This document shows positions 49,366 to 61,900 of a stretch of 64,000 bases of DNA, piece after piece. The first letter of the stretch is position 1; every line of letters begins with the position of its first letter. The translations under genes were made by a program, and so were the position numbers. The notes beneath the pieces are model-generated. The model did not search any database, was not told where the DNA came from, and saw only the letters and a program-made list of their open reading frames with translations. The stretch covers positions 40,167,115 through 40,231,114 of the forward strand of contig NC_045138.2 of NCBI RefSeq assembly GCF_008831285.2, in the 5' to 3' direction. This DNA is from Nymphaea colorata. Lineage: Eukaryota > Streptophyta > Magnoliopsida > Nymphaeales > Nymphaeaceae.

Positions 49366-51059
49366 TTAGTTATGTCTACTGCAGTTCCTCCTAATCTCTC
49401 CTTCGTTTCCCAATTTAATTCCTATGCTTCCCATCTTATCCATGGCTTGTGTGAAAGCATCAAAGAACGTAACCATATGCTTCCCCAGCATCCGGACGAG
49501 CCCTCTAGTCCTTGGGTCCAGGAAGAGTGCTTGGTCGCTTGCCAATAAGCTCATGTTTGCCTCTAAATTCTTGTAGTACACGTTGTCGAAATTGAAAGGT
49601 GTCGTAACGTCACAGGGCGCGACCACGTCGGTGTTGCCGCCGGTCCGAGGGCACAACATCTGTAGAGCCTTGAGGAGCCTGGGTTCGATCAGTGGGTCCG
49701 GCCGGTTGGTATGGTTGTAGTTGTAGAGCCTTGGTACAAACTGTCTACAGTGTGCGAATCCAATCGTGTGAGCCCCGGAGAGTGCAACTAGGTCCGTCTT
49801 GTTGAGCCCTTTGCTAGCGAACAACTTGAGGAGGTCATCCACTGTTGAATTAGAACGAGGTAGGTTGTTCTTCACCTCGGATGCGAGGGAGGCTCTCCCG
49901 TCTCTTCTTCCTTTCTTCACTGGATATTTTGGACCACCAGCCTACATTGAACATACACATTCAGCTTGCACGCATGCATGATACACGGGCATAGAGAATC
50001 AGAATCCTTACGTAAACACACACACACTCATACGTAGAGAATATTTTCACTTTTTACCTGCTTCAACCGTGGCCTTTTAAGCTACTGTTTTTGGTACAAT
50101 ATTCTCCATAGTCGTACGTACTTTATCTTGCAGTTACCACATCTGGTTCAGAAAGACCTTATCCCATATTCAGGAGGCAGAGAGACGAATTCACCAGGCC
50201 GTCAAAAGTTTTCTCTTTTTAATGCATTTATAGGATAAGTAGAATCCAGAAGAACATATCAGAACAAAAATTTCATCCCCTTTGATTGTTGTAAGTCGAA
50301 AGAGCAACATACCCACCAAGCAACCCGCTTTCCCTTCTCTATTTTCTTTTCCCTATCTCCTATAAACCCAATAATTTATGTTGTTCTGACATTTTTTCTA
50401 TTGTGGCATTCATTTCCTGTTCATACTTTACTTCTGGAATCGTTTTTCAGTCCCTGCAACTGCAAGGGCGTCTCAAAAGCAGGACATGGAATATAAAATG
50501 GAAAGCAAGGGACAGGGGTTGAGATTTCGGTACCAGAAAAACGAAGTCTCTGGCAGCAATGGCGAGAATGTCAGCACAGGAGACGACTCCCGGGCACTTG
50601 GACTCCACCACCGCCTTCGCCGTGCCGACGCTCTCGAACGCCTCCGGCGCCAGATCCTCGTTGTCGACAGCCTCTCTCTCCGAGCCAGGGCCACTTATCA
50701 GAATCGACGCATCGCAGCCCTGCAGCGAAGGGATCAACCGCCACATGGAGGAATTGGAAAGGGAGCGACAGAGAATGGCCTGCGAAATTCGTAAAAGTAT
50801 TTAAAGAAATGTTGGTTACGGAGACCATCTTCACCTCTACGAAGCAGTCGTGGAAGAAGAGCCGAATGGTTGAAGGCGCGGAGACCGGAGCTTCTTTGAA
50901 CCGTTGCGAGGTGACCGAGAAGACTAGCTGCTCCAGTTGTGGACAGGACATGGAGTAGAAATCGACGGAGAGTTGGTGGGAAACTCGTGTGAAGAAGCCA
51001 AAGGACATTAGCGCGATGCAAACGGCCGAGACAGTGGAAAAGTTGTTGCAGAAATCCAT
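49366..51059 (-). CDS. Class III secretory peroxidase
   Basis: Exons 51059-50835, 50719-50534 and 49941-49366 join in phase 0 to 328 residues, the usual family length. A signal peptide (about residues 1-29) precedes DFYSMSCP. The distal haem site is intact: Arg66, His70, Asp71 in RLFFHDCF, followed across the exon 1/2 junction by GCDAS. Exon 2 ends at CADILAIAARDFVFL. Exon 3 holds GRRDG and the proximal haem ligand His195 in LVALSGAHTIGFAHC. Cysteines at 39, 72, 77, 117 and 123 fit the conserved disulphides, and several N-x-S/T sites suit a glycosylated apoplastic enzyme. It would oxidise phenolics with hydrogen peroxide in the wall or vacuole (lignification, defence). The subfamily cannot be assigned by eye. 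Confidence 0.94.
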
Positions 51060-52592
51060 CGTCCTTGTTTTCTTCCTGCACTTGTACTAGCTGTATCAGA
51101 GAGAGAAGAAAGAGATCAAGGAGATGGAGCAGCAAGAACTATATACGTGAAGGAAAGAAGCAAGAAGTGATCTGCAGATTCTCATGCGATGAAGAAGCAA
51201 GGTCATTACAAAAAAAGGTCCAATTCCCATGCCTATTAATTAAGTCAATCTGGAATAACTCTCGGACCTGTTGTGGATTTGTTTAAACTCGATTAGCTGG
51301 CTAGATTGGCCTTTGATTTCCTGGAAATCTTTGGTTGTCTTAGCTACGCAATTATGGGGCTGCCCTTTCTTTATTTCCATATAAATTTCTTCGGGGCCCC
51401 AGAAAACGCCGATCCAGTTTAACTTTTTGCCGCCGACTTAGGTCCGATCTTTATTTGAGCATCCTCTCAATTATTGAGCCGACCGACCAGGACCGAGCAT
51501 ACAAAAGCCATCAACAATAAAAATTACAAAAGAAATGCAATTTGAGTGAGTTCAAGAGGAAAAAAAAAAAGTTTAAAAAAATTATAAAGGAATAAATAAA
51601 TATTAAAACAAGTGCCAACCGTAGCCTCCTTTTCCTTTTTCGTTTGGTTAAAAAATTTGGTGCTCTTCTGGTTGTTCCTTTGTTCAAGTGGGTTGTTGGT
51701 CTAATGACGCGCTGCACCGGTGGTTCATTGCCGAACCAGAAATTAGTTTAATAACTTTAATGTTTTAAGGAACACTTATACATATAAACCACTAAATATA
51801 TAAAATAAATAACATAAAAACAAGTGAAGTTTGTGAAACACCAGCCATCATGCAGCTCCGCGATTCTAAATCTCTCTTATTACAAAAAAGAAAAGAGAAA
51901 GAGATGTTGTTAAAACATAAGTCCCCAAACAATTAATAACATGCAACACACACTAATTTTTGTTCTTTGATCTTTTTCAATATAAAAGTGTTATAAAATC
52001 TCTAAAATAGAGTCAGTGTACCTTTAAATCAGCATTGTGCTCTACCTCCATGAAGTATATAAGAATAAGATTCATGTGAATCCAATTGGCTGACCAGCCA
52101 TGCTATCTAATTTTATTGATTCATCCTTTAAATTAAGAGATGTAGAGACGTATACAATTAAATGAAGAATTTTTGAGACTCGACATGTCAATTTTTTTTT
52201 TTTCAAAAGTTGAGTGAAATTATAGATTATATGTTAGTGCTTTGAAGATGATAAAAATAATGTTATGAATATGAGATTGATGAAAGCTAGAACGGCTAAT
52301 TAATGAGGTGGGGCAAGTTGGATTTCGGACAAATGAATCTGCTTAGTCAGATTTATGCATGGAATAAAGCCTGGTTATTTACATTTGGATTCAACATGCA
52401 GTTCTGATGAAGAACCTTGCATGGAAATTTTGGACCTCCTACTATTTGGATTCAGGTTTAATTTTGAACAACAGGTCCGAGTCCAAGATAAGAACCTAAA
52501 CAGTGACCCGACCCGAGTGCGGACCGTCCCTCCGTCAATGAGAGGGTAAGCTGATTGGGGCGTCCATTTGCAGTTGGGGGAAGGCTGCAGCT
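51060..52592. other. Divergent intergenic region, peroxidase and DTD genes
   Basis: Serves as upstream DNA for both the minus-strand peroxidase and the plus-strand DTD gene. AT-rich with poly-A/T stretches; no additional gene or clear regulatory motif. Confidence 0.5.
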
Positions 52593-55385
52593 ATGAGAGC
52601 CATTGTGCAAAGAGTTGCTTCTGCCAGGGTGGAGGTCACAGTCTCTCTCTCTCTCTCCCCATTTCTTCTTCTTCTTCATTTTTCATTTCCCTTTCTAACT
52701 GACCATTATCAGTCATGAACGAGGAGAATGGAGTTTCACCAAAAATTTGTGATTGTTTGGATTCAGGTAGAGGGTCGAACGGTGTCAGAGATCGGTCCAG
52801 GCCTTTTGGTTTTGGTGGGTATTCACGAAAACGATGGCGAGGGGGATGCTGAATACATGTATGAGAAACCCTTCTGTTCTTTCACAATTCAACGCTTTCT
52901 GCTTTACCCACTTCTGGCTTCCAAACAGTTTCATTTTCGCGATGCATCTTTCTTTCTACTTATTGTACCCTTTTCTTAGTTTCTCATCCGTCAATGATGA
53001 ACTCTGAAGTTCATTCTAGGAGCATTCGTATTCAGTTTCTTCATCGGTTGTTCGTCGTCTCTTTTAGGCGATTAGGACATATCTTTGAAGGCCTATATGT
53101 CGTTTAACAACTACTGGCATTTCAAATGAAAAATGTAAAGGAAAGACGAGTTAAATGCTAGAGCCTTCGATATTACGGACCTTGTGCCGTCAAAAGAACT
53201 CCTCTTATAAACTCAAAAGCTACTGGAAGCTATAAAACCTAACCACGATCCCGGTTTGATGTCATGTTTAGATGTTGGTAGCTCCCGTTCTGCTAAGGTC
53301 ATTGCTTATGAAGCTCAATTTTGTCTGTTTTTATCGTGATCCTTTACCACATTCTTTCTTCTAATGAATTAATTGCTTTCGTAGTACTCGTACTACGACC
53401 TTGATCCTTGGATATGTTCGTTTGGGGGTTTATTCAGAAGTATTAGTGGTTAATGGTTAGCATGATACGCGAAGTTTTCAGCTGCTCATTTGCCAAGACA
53501 TTAACATCCAACAATTGGTCATGCCAAGCCATGAAATATGAACTCTGACGCCGTCTTGCTTTGCTACTTGCTAGAAGTAATGGCTCGTTGACTGTGTAGG
53601 GTTTCCCTTCATTGATGTAGATGCATCAAAATGATCAATGATGGAGCTGATCTGAATATATAGTATACTCATCTGAAAATATAGCATGCAGGCGTTGTCG
53701 ACAGGGTATGAATAAACTCTCTTATGAACTTAACTGCTAGAATACCCGCTTTCTCATCCCAATTTTAAGCACCAAAAATACTTGATTAACGCAGCTTGCA
53801 ATGCTTTTTGTCTATCACATCTTCTACAGTGTGAATCCTTACAAGTGTTTGATCCCTTGTGGCGTGTGATATACATTGTGGAAACTGCTTGTATAAATAT
53901 GCAAAAGACGTGCCATTTGGCCTTTGTACCACAAAAGTCTGTGGACAGCTACATACTTGCAACATCCGATACATGTACACATGTTTTTAACTGCATGGTT
54001 CTTTGTTTCAGAAAATATTTCATGTCAGGAATGTTATTAATTTTTTGCGTACATATAAATTATGGATCTATCCTTTCTCTATCGCATTTTTTTCATATTA
54101 TGAATGATGAATTGGTGTAACTTTTCTTAGTGCATAGCCTCTGAAGGATTTACACTTGCAGCTGCAGAAAGGTGTTGAATATGAGGATTTTTCCAAATGA
54201 GAAGACTGGCAAAGCATGGGATCAAAGTGTGAGATTTTCGTTGGTTGCCCATGTTGCTTCCATATCAAGCTTATAATCTAGAAACTTTACCATGTATACG
54301 GTTTTGGTACTGTGCAAGTAGTCATGATTTCCATGTAATGATTCCAGTAAAAAATTTGGTTGGCCATGAGTGTGGGTTTATGATGATCAGGTCTGGAAGT
54401 CCTGCAAGCATGGGGTCAAAGTGCAAGATTTTTGTTGGTATCCCATGTTTGTTTCCTTATGTAACTATTCCAGTAAGAAATTTGTTTGTCTGTGTTTATG
54501 GGTTTATGGGGATCGGGAAGGAAGTCCTGCAACATTTCTTAGCTTAGGAAGTTGCAGTATTACTTTTGAGGTAACGATATCTTTCCTTGTGCAGGTTATG
54601 CAGAGGAACAGTGGCGTCCTCTTGGGTAGTTGAACACCATACACTGTTGTTTATGGCTGAAGCACTATTTTTTGTCATCTAATTCTTTCTTATATTTTAT
54701 ATTATTATTATTTTTCAGTGAGCCAGTTTACTTTGTATGGTGTTCTCAAGGGAAACAAGCCCGACTTTCATGTGGCTATGCCACCGCAGAAAGCTGAAAC
54801 TTTCTATGCGTCTCTAGTGGATAGATTTCGTAGGTCTTATTCTCCTGATTGTGTTAAAGGTAAATGATTATTTGTTTGGCAATTTTCTTTTTTCATCCAT
54901 ACTGATGCATTGACACATACTTCTGTAAGGATGTTCTTCAGATACCCATCATTTTATGGGGCTTCTCCACCATCACCTGACTCTAACCTCTTTTCTGGAA
55001 TAATTGTATTTTTTCTCTGCTTACTTGTTTGATCCTTCACTAGCCTTGCAACTGCTTCTGTTTTATCTAATAATACAAATTAATTTATATTTCTCTCTAG
55101 AAGAAGGACCGTAGTAGGATAAAAACAGGTTAATAAGCCTAATATGATTTTGTTATGGCCTCTATCTGCGGGTGTCTAAAGGGAGTGGTGTTTCTATAGG
55201 TTTCTTATTTATGCAGAGATAAAGCGCCTTTTGGCCCTGTTATAGGTCACAGAATTTTGGATTTTCCTGATGTCTGTGATGCACAGGGACACTTAGGCTA
55301 GACTTCGGATAGATACATGGTGCACAGTGCACTGCATCTACAGAGTTTCCTTTCGGAAAGGGTGACATATATTTCGTAGATGAAC

Positions 55386-55421
<36 letters not shown>

Positions 55422-55927
55422 ATGGATCAAAGCACTAAAAATGAATATGGTCAAGCCATCTGACTTCGTACTCCAGCATGGCGATGGACCCATAGCAGTA
55501 AACCACTTCCAAATGGAAGTCATATATGACATTTGTGCTTCCGAAGGGATTGTCTACTGACTTAACAAATGAAACTTGTCTTCATGGTGTGACTTTATAA
55601 TTTTTAAGCTAGCTCTTCATTTAATTTTCATATTAATGTGGTCTTATTTCATATTATGTTTGTTTTTCTGGCACAGATGGTGTATTTGGAGCAAAGATGA
55701 AGGTAATTTTCCGCTACCATCGTCATTAAATTTAAATTCTGAAGTAACTAACGTATTTTGTCTGCATTTATTAGTCATACAGTCTCTGTGCGTTAGTCAT
55801 ATTGTCTCTCATGCATAGGTATCGTGTCATGATTTAGCATTCATGTTCTCGTACCTTTCCATAGGTTGATTTGGTAAATGATGGTCCTGTTACACTGCAA
55901 CTTGATTCTGCAAAGCCTGAAAAGTAA
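52593..55927 (+). CDS. DTD: D-aminoacyl-tRNA deacylase (DTD1-type)
   Basis: Seven exons (52593-52634, 52767-52858, 54162-54228, 54595-54625, 54719-54859, 55677-55702, 55865-55927) join in frame to 153 residues, the standard DTD length. DTD cleaves D-amino acids (and glycine mischarged on tRNA-Ala) from tRNA, protecting translation. The sequence starts MRAIVQRV, continues SEIGPGLLVLVG, and carries both signature motifs: SQFTLYG (79-85) and the cis-proline NDGPVT (138-143), which together form the chiral-proofreading pocket. No transit peptide is visible, so a cytosolic enzyme is likely. Exon 1 has a weak GTCACA donor, but the joined reading (RVEVEGRTV) fits the family. Intron 3 contains a diverged tandem duplication of its own 5' part, including the end of exon 3. 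Confidence 0.93.
54214..54533. repeat. Diverged tandem duplication across the exon 3 / intron 3 junction of DTD
   Basis: Copy 1 (54,214-54,407) begins GCATGGGATCAAAGTGTGAG and copy 2 (54,408-54,533) begins GCATGGGGTCAAAGTGCAAG; both end near GGAAGTCCTGCAA. Copy 2 lacks about 70 bases of the middle. The last 15 coding bases of exon 3 are therefore repeated in the intron, where the donor GT has become GC. Confidence 0.75.
55388..55419. repeat. (GA)n microsatellite
   Basis: Sixteen perfect GA units within DTD intron 5. Confidence 0.95.
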
Positions 55928-57392
55928 GTATGCACCATCTATTTCCACGAAATGCTGTCCGAGTTCCTGCAGGATCATTCGTAATCTTTTGAATAACCGC
56001 AGGGACTAAAATGATACCAAAAACTGGAGAGTTTACAGTGCAGATACAGAATTTAAGGAAGGCCCGCAAGTTCAGATTTAGGACATACAGATTAGTGTAT
56101 TGATAAACTTGTCCAATTTATTCCCAAAAGAAAAGGTGTTGCAGGATTTTTAGCATCATTATATTTGGCAGTTCTCCCATTAGCTTCTGTTGTACAGGTT
56201 CTTCCTTCCTGCAATTACTAGTTTGTACAAGTCATTGTTGTTGGGGATATGCTTGGGCCTTAATTATTTTCTTCCGGGATACAAGGTAGCTTCTTTTGCT
56301 CTTTTTTCCTTCATTTTTGAACAGGTGGGATATAAAATTATCAAGAAATTTTTTCGTTTACGACTCTTAGTATCTACCGTAACATTGCTACTTACTAAGA
56401 AATATACAAGATCGGGCACTATAATGCTTATATATTAGCATATAGTTTCTTATATAGGTTTTGATAATTAATCTTGTTTCCGAAGATAATCCTCTCGGGT
56501 GCACTGTAGCTCGTGTCTGCTTGGTTGAATGACTAGTGTCCAGTCAGTCCTGCTCTTGGCATTTCAACGAGAATTTCTCCTCTAATCTGACAGGCAGCGA
56601 CGTCCTTGTTCCTTATGATCCTGGACCGTGCATCTCTGCGACAGCGAGAATCTATTTGGAAGCTGTTACTTGGAGAAATGAATTTTAAAATGTAGGAGCT
56701 GCCATGGCTACCTAAAATTAGGAGCTACCAAATTCTTAATTCGTGAGCTATCAATTCTGAGGTGGTAACTAGCAAATTCACATTTTAGTATAAATACAAA
56801 CAGGTGGATCTGACTTCCTTCTGGAAAGGCATAAACACCCGTTCTATCTGCCACTCCCAAACAATCATCACCAAGGCAATCTGACCAATATTACACCTAC
56901 TGCATAAACTTCCATCGTGTCTGCTGTTTCCCGTACGTCTTTACATGAATATCTAAATGTTCACGAGGGATCAATGGCGAAACCGGAAATCTGAACTGTG
57001 GTGGGAACCCACACATATAAAAAAACATATTAACAAAATGGAATGTACCTTTTACAGGTTACAATGATAAGATGAATGTGTCTATCATGTAAATTTTGGA
57101 AGTCGTAAATTTCAGGGACTTACTGTCGATCATGTAAAATTTCGAAGTTTGGAAAGATAAAACTTCCTGTTGCTGGTGTGGATATTGTAAATTTCAGGGA
57201 CTTCTTCTCACTTCTTTCTCTCTCTCTCTCTTTTGAGTGACCACCACAAGGGAAAGTTTCTGAATCAAGGTGGACATCAGACGTCTATGAAAAAGATTCA
57301 AAACTCCCAACGTTTCTATCAAGCAATTAAAAGTTAAGGAGGGCAAGTAGGGATGAATTGGATGTGGAGTTTCTGAGGCCGGATGGAAGTTT

Positions 57393-57437
<45 letters not shown>

Positions 57438-57837
57438 GGGTTTCGGGGGTCGGGTTTCACAGGGCCTGATGAAGACGCCGAGAGCGGCGACGGACTCCGG
57501 CGATGGTGCCGGAGGCTTTGGGTCTTGGGGTTTTGAATCTTTTGATCGGCCGGAAAGCCAGAAAGCGCACGGTAGGCCTAGATTTTGTCTGGGCAGCCCC
57601 GTGCTAGTTATGGAGACAAATTAAACAAGTGAAACTTTTACAGAGAGTGAGAGAGGTGCTCAACTTTTACGAGGAACCCACATATACTCAAAAGGATTTT
57701 CTAAATAAAGAGTGTTTAACAATTCATATTTTTGTGCGACAGTCCCCTTACCATCCACCTTTAGTTTAAGCTTCATGAGAGAGAGAGAGAGATTATGAAT
57801 CATGAAGAGGGAGTTCCCTCCATGACTGTCATATCTG
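55928..57837. other. DTD 3' flank and spacer
   Basis: No gene. A 41-base GA microsatellite at 57,394-57,434 creates opposed low-complexity open frames; the GC-rich 60-80 bases after it (57,470-57,600) look exon-like in composition but have no start context or partner exon. Confidence 0.5.
57394..57434. repeat. (GA)n microsatellite
   Basis: About twenty perfect GA units. Confidence 0.95.
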
Positions 57838-57839
57838 CT

Positions 57840-58205
57840 GGATAGGCAGCTTCAGCTCAACTCAACTCATACATTATTTGGCTTGAGCTTGAGACAAGCT
57901 CTATATGGCAGCTCTAATTCGACTTGATAGACCAAGGTATTGATGGTGACAATTAACTTGTATCTTTACTTGTAACTTGAACTTGTGATCATGGTATATG
58001 GATCTAATATCTATGTCCGACAGCCTTCAAGTTTAATTGAGTCGAGTTTACCTAGCTCGAACTTGACTTATTCACTAACTCGAGTTTTAATTAAAGTTCA
58101 AGCTCAAATACTCGTTTAACCAAGGAAACGAGCTGTGAGTTGAGCTTAACTGAGTTAGTTCAAGTTCAAACCAAGTTGGCTGGCCTTGTTGAGCACCACT
58201 AATGA
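57840..58205. repeat. Degenerate GAGCTCG/CTCGAG-family element
   Basis: Opposed arrays of GAGCTTGAG/CTCGAACTTGAC motifs flank a unique middle, as in the element at 1,726-2,358 and at the ends of 15,618-18,940. The right edge, reverse-complemented, reads TAGTGGTGCTCAAC. No flanking duplication remains. Confidence 0.4.
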
Positions 58206-58955
58206 CGAAAAACATTGAAACTTAAAAAACTGTGGTTTGGAAAGTTTATTTTTCTTTTAATTAAAGTTATAATAGACCTTGTATGAACTTAAGCAGCGAT
58301 ATTGTAATTTTTTAAGCCTTAGCTTTTTTTTCTCTGAAAATATGACAAAAGCTGGGCAGTTATTTGTAGGGTTTCTCTTTCAAAAATACATTTAAATCTG
58401 TAGCATTGACATCAACGATCAAATTACACTGTTGAATATTAAACTATGCACCTACTTAAATTGAACAACTTTCAGGCAACCAATCTCTATAGAAGACAAC
58501 ACGAAAAGAATCCGATCTGAGTTGTACAGGCAGACTGGAAACACTTTTTATATACATTATTCCGACTTTTATAACCAAATTCATTGCTTCTTTTTTTTTT
58601 CTATTCAAGTCTAGTGGGGATTAGGATAGTCGGTTGGCGTGCAGGTGTAAGGAAAACAATTAACCTGTTTGATTCATGAGGGTGCTACTTTCTTTGATGG
58701 TAAAAAGTAGAATCATGTTGAAGAATATATCGTACAAACACAAATATCAACGCAGCCTAAAACCCTGAAGGCAAGAAGAATGAAAGATCTTTAGTGAGTT
58801 AGCAATCTCCTACTATCTCTTTTACTAACTGACCGAAGTATCGTATGACTATAAGGAGAAACAGATGGACATAAAAGAGACATGCTCCGGGCTCTCCATG
58901 AGCCCTCTATCACTTCAGCATAGGCGCCTTCCCTCCTCTTGCCATTGCAGAAGAA
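58206..58955. other. 5' flank of the GDSL gene
   Basis: AT-rich sequence with no gene; the promoter of the GDSL gene is expected here but no TATA box can be assigned with confidence. Confidence 0.4.
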
Positions 58956-61900
58956 ATGGAGAGACGTTGCTTTCCATTCTCCCTCGCCGGCCTCCCTCTT
59001 TTCCTCATCTTGACTGCGTGCCAGCTGCAGAATTTCGTTCCGGGGTTTGCCGTGGGCGAGCATCCTAGCCACGGGGTGCACCGCCGCGTGCCCGCGCTCT
59101 TTGTCTTCGGCGACTCGACCGTCGATCCGGGCAACAACAACTACTGGCTGACACCGTTGAAGGGCAACTTCCCGCCCTACGGGCTGAGCTTTCCCGGCCA
59201 TATCGCCACCGGGAGGTTCTGCGACGGAAGACTTGCCACCGACTTCATGGGTATCGCCTGCCTCTCTTCTCCATGTCTTGTCTTGGATACATCAATGTAA
59301 CTCGCTTTGTCGCCACTAATCTTTCTTGACAATTGTGAATGAAAACATGATCGAGCAGCGTCGTACTTGGGGATCAAAGAGCTGGTGCCTCCCTACCTGG
59401 ATCCCAAGCTTGATGAACAAGAGCTGCTCAGTGGGGTTAGCTTTGCGTTCGCCGGCTCCGGCTACGACCCCATGACCGCCCACAACATAGTAACCTTTCT
59501 TTCTCTTTCTCCTTCTTTTGCATTCGTGACAGATATAGTGTAGCTAGTGGATCGATAAAAGTTTGATCGTCAGTATTCTCATAAATGTTATTCTTCTGAA
59601 CTGCAAATGATTAGATCGAAAAAAAAAAAAAAAAAAGCTTCAACTTCTTCAAGGTATCTTGCATCCTCACAAATACAAGTGAATGAGTCGCCGAAACCAA
59701 GTGAACCGACCGACCGTCGCCGGTTTGCATGTGCCCACATGGGTGCATGGGTTGGCTTGAATCAAGTCTTAGCCCTGCCAACGTAGCTCCTCCCATGGCC
59801 GATTGCTCGTTTAACTTGCAACCAGGTAAATTATCAGCTATCGGTAAAAGGCATAGTTGTACGGTTTGTTCCCTACGTTTATAGCCTCGGCCTCATACGC
59901 CCTTGCACGACATTCCTTATTCGTTCCCTCATATGTATCTTATTCTTTTTTGAATATCAGCAAATAGACATTTTTTACTCCCGAGAACAAGTTAAATAGC
60001 AGATTTTGCTGTTACATGAAATTTTACTATAAAGGAGAGGTCAAATCACCTATTCAAAGTTAAAAATATTTACCGCGGTTGAGTTTACGTGTGACAGACC
60101 TTGTACACAGTAAATAATTCGTAGTGAAGTGTGTATGAACAAGAGGGACAGCGCGTCCTCAAATCACACCTACCTAAGCATGCTTCATATATAAGCCTAC
60201 GCGCATTCCACTGTCTTGGGCTGTTTCTCATAAAATTAATCACAAAAATAAATGGATAACATACGAAAACATGAATGAAAATATCATAAAAGTGCTATGA
60301 CTGTGGAGTTATAAAGCTATTAGATTTCAGTTTTCAAATTTTAAGCATTTTTTATACATTTATATGGTCAAATTCATGAAAAACGATATTTATAGTATTC
60401 GAGGAAAAAAAGACAACGGGTTTATTTTGTAATGGAAATAGTAATGAACTCAGCTTCCAAAAAATGAGGCAAATTCATAAAATACTGTAAGTTATTTCAA
60501 ACTTTAAAGCAGATTAAAAAAAAAAAACATGATGCAAATTCTTTCTCTCTCTCTCTCTTTTTTCTGGCAAAAAGTAAATTAGATATGTAGGGCTAGCTCT
60601 AATAAAAGTCTTCCATGCCAACGCTAAGCATTTGTTCTCAAGGAGTACACAAAAATGGCGTAGAAGAGTGAACTCCATTGAACGTCATTGGAGGTCCAAC
60701 GATTCAGGTTAGCTTGTTTGAAGATGTGCCTGATGCTTGAATGATGAGAAATATTTTCTCATTTAGTTGGCATCTGCTATCACATGCATTACATAAATTG
60801 TTATATACAGTATACACTGATCTGATGTGACATTGATGCGTCCCATAGGGTGTGGTTTCAGTACTCCAGCAGCTGGACTACATGAGGGAGTACTTAGTCA
60901 GAATGGAGAAGCTAGTTGGAAAGGCAAGAGCTGCCAAGATCATGGAAGACTCCATATTCACGGTAAGTGCAGGAACAAATGACTTCGTTATCACCTACTA
61001 CCTCCTTCCCTTCAGGAAGCAAACCTTCACCCCAGAGGAGTACCAACAGTTTATTCTTGATCAACTTCGAACCTTCCTCAAGGTACGTGACAGTGATTCT
61101 TTGTTTGGATTATTTTCACTGTAATAGCAAAAGCTTCTTCCAGAACAATTTGATCATGAGAGAATTTCAGTTTAAAAAACCTTAAAATAAGAAAGTTATA
61201 TAAAGAGTTCAATATATACATGAATATGGTAGGTTGCCCAATTTAAACCTCAGCTTGTCTAAAAAAAAAGAAAAAAAAAAAAGGATTCTATATTTGTGAG
61301 AGTGGTTATATATACAGGCATGTGTATATGTCTTGCACCGGGGGGCTGTGGATAGTGTAATCGGCTGCACGTAACCATCTTTTCTTATATTTGAGCGTTC
61401 CAAGTATTGAGTTGTCTTCGAATATTTTATTTACACATGCGGGCCTTCTTGCTCTTGCTAATATCAATTCTAACAATTACCTCGCCACTTTAATGCCCCA
61501 AAAAGGCTATGAATAAAGACAAATATTCATTATTTTATTCATTTTAAATAAAGGAGGGGAGCCGTATCTCTTTGTAGAGTCATCTCAATACAACTAGGCG
61601 ATTCTCTCGTAAAGCTTACGTCGAGTGATCTTTAAATCTTTAATGCCGTACTAAACTTTCTCACAGTAAATATGTTTTTAAACTGAAACCATTGCAATAT
61701 ATGGATTTTGAAATTGCAAGTGGCATGCATATCATCAGAATTTTAGCTCCAAACAAAATTAAAGGAAAAGAATTTCCGGTATTTAATTAATCAAATTTAC
61801 GAGATTTCAGGTAAGCTAGCTTCTAAACGATAATTTCTTAAACAATAGCCTAATAAGAATGCACCTTGCAGGCAAGGGCGGAGCCAAAGGGAGCCAGTAG

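Noticed and set aside
57194-57624. Opposed open frames with Arg-Glu and Leu-Ser runs
   Set aside because: Generated by the GA microsatellite; the short GC-rich tail is not enough to call a gene.
57840-58205. Intact MITE with target duplication
   Set aside because: The motif family is clear, but the two edges do not form a convincing inverted pair and flanking octamers do not match, so it is listed only as a degenerate repeat.
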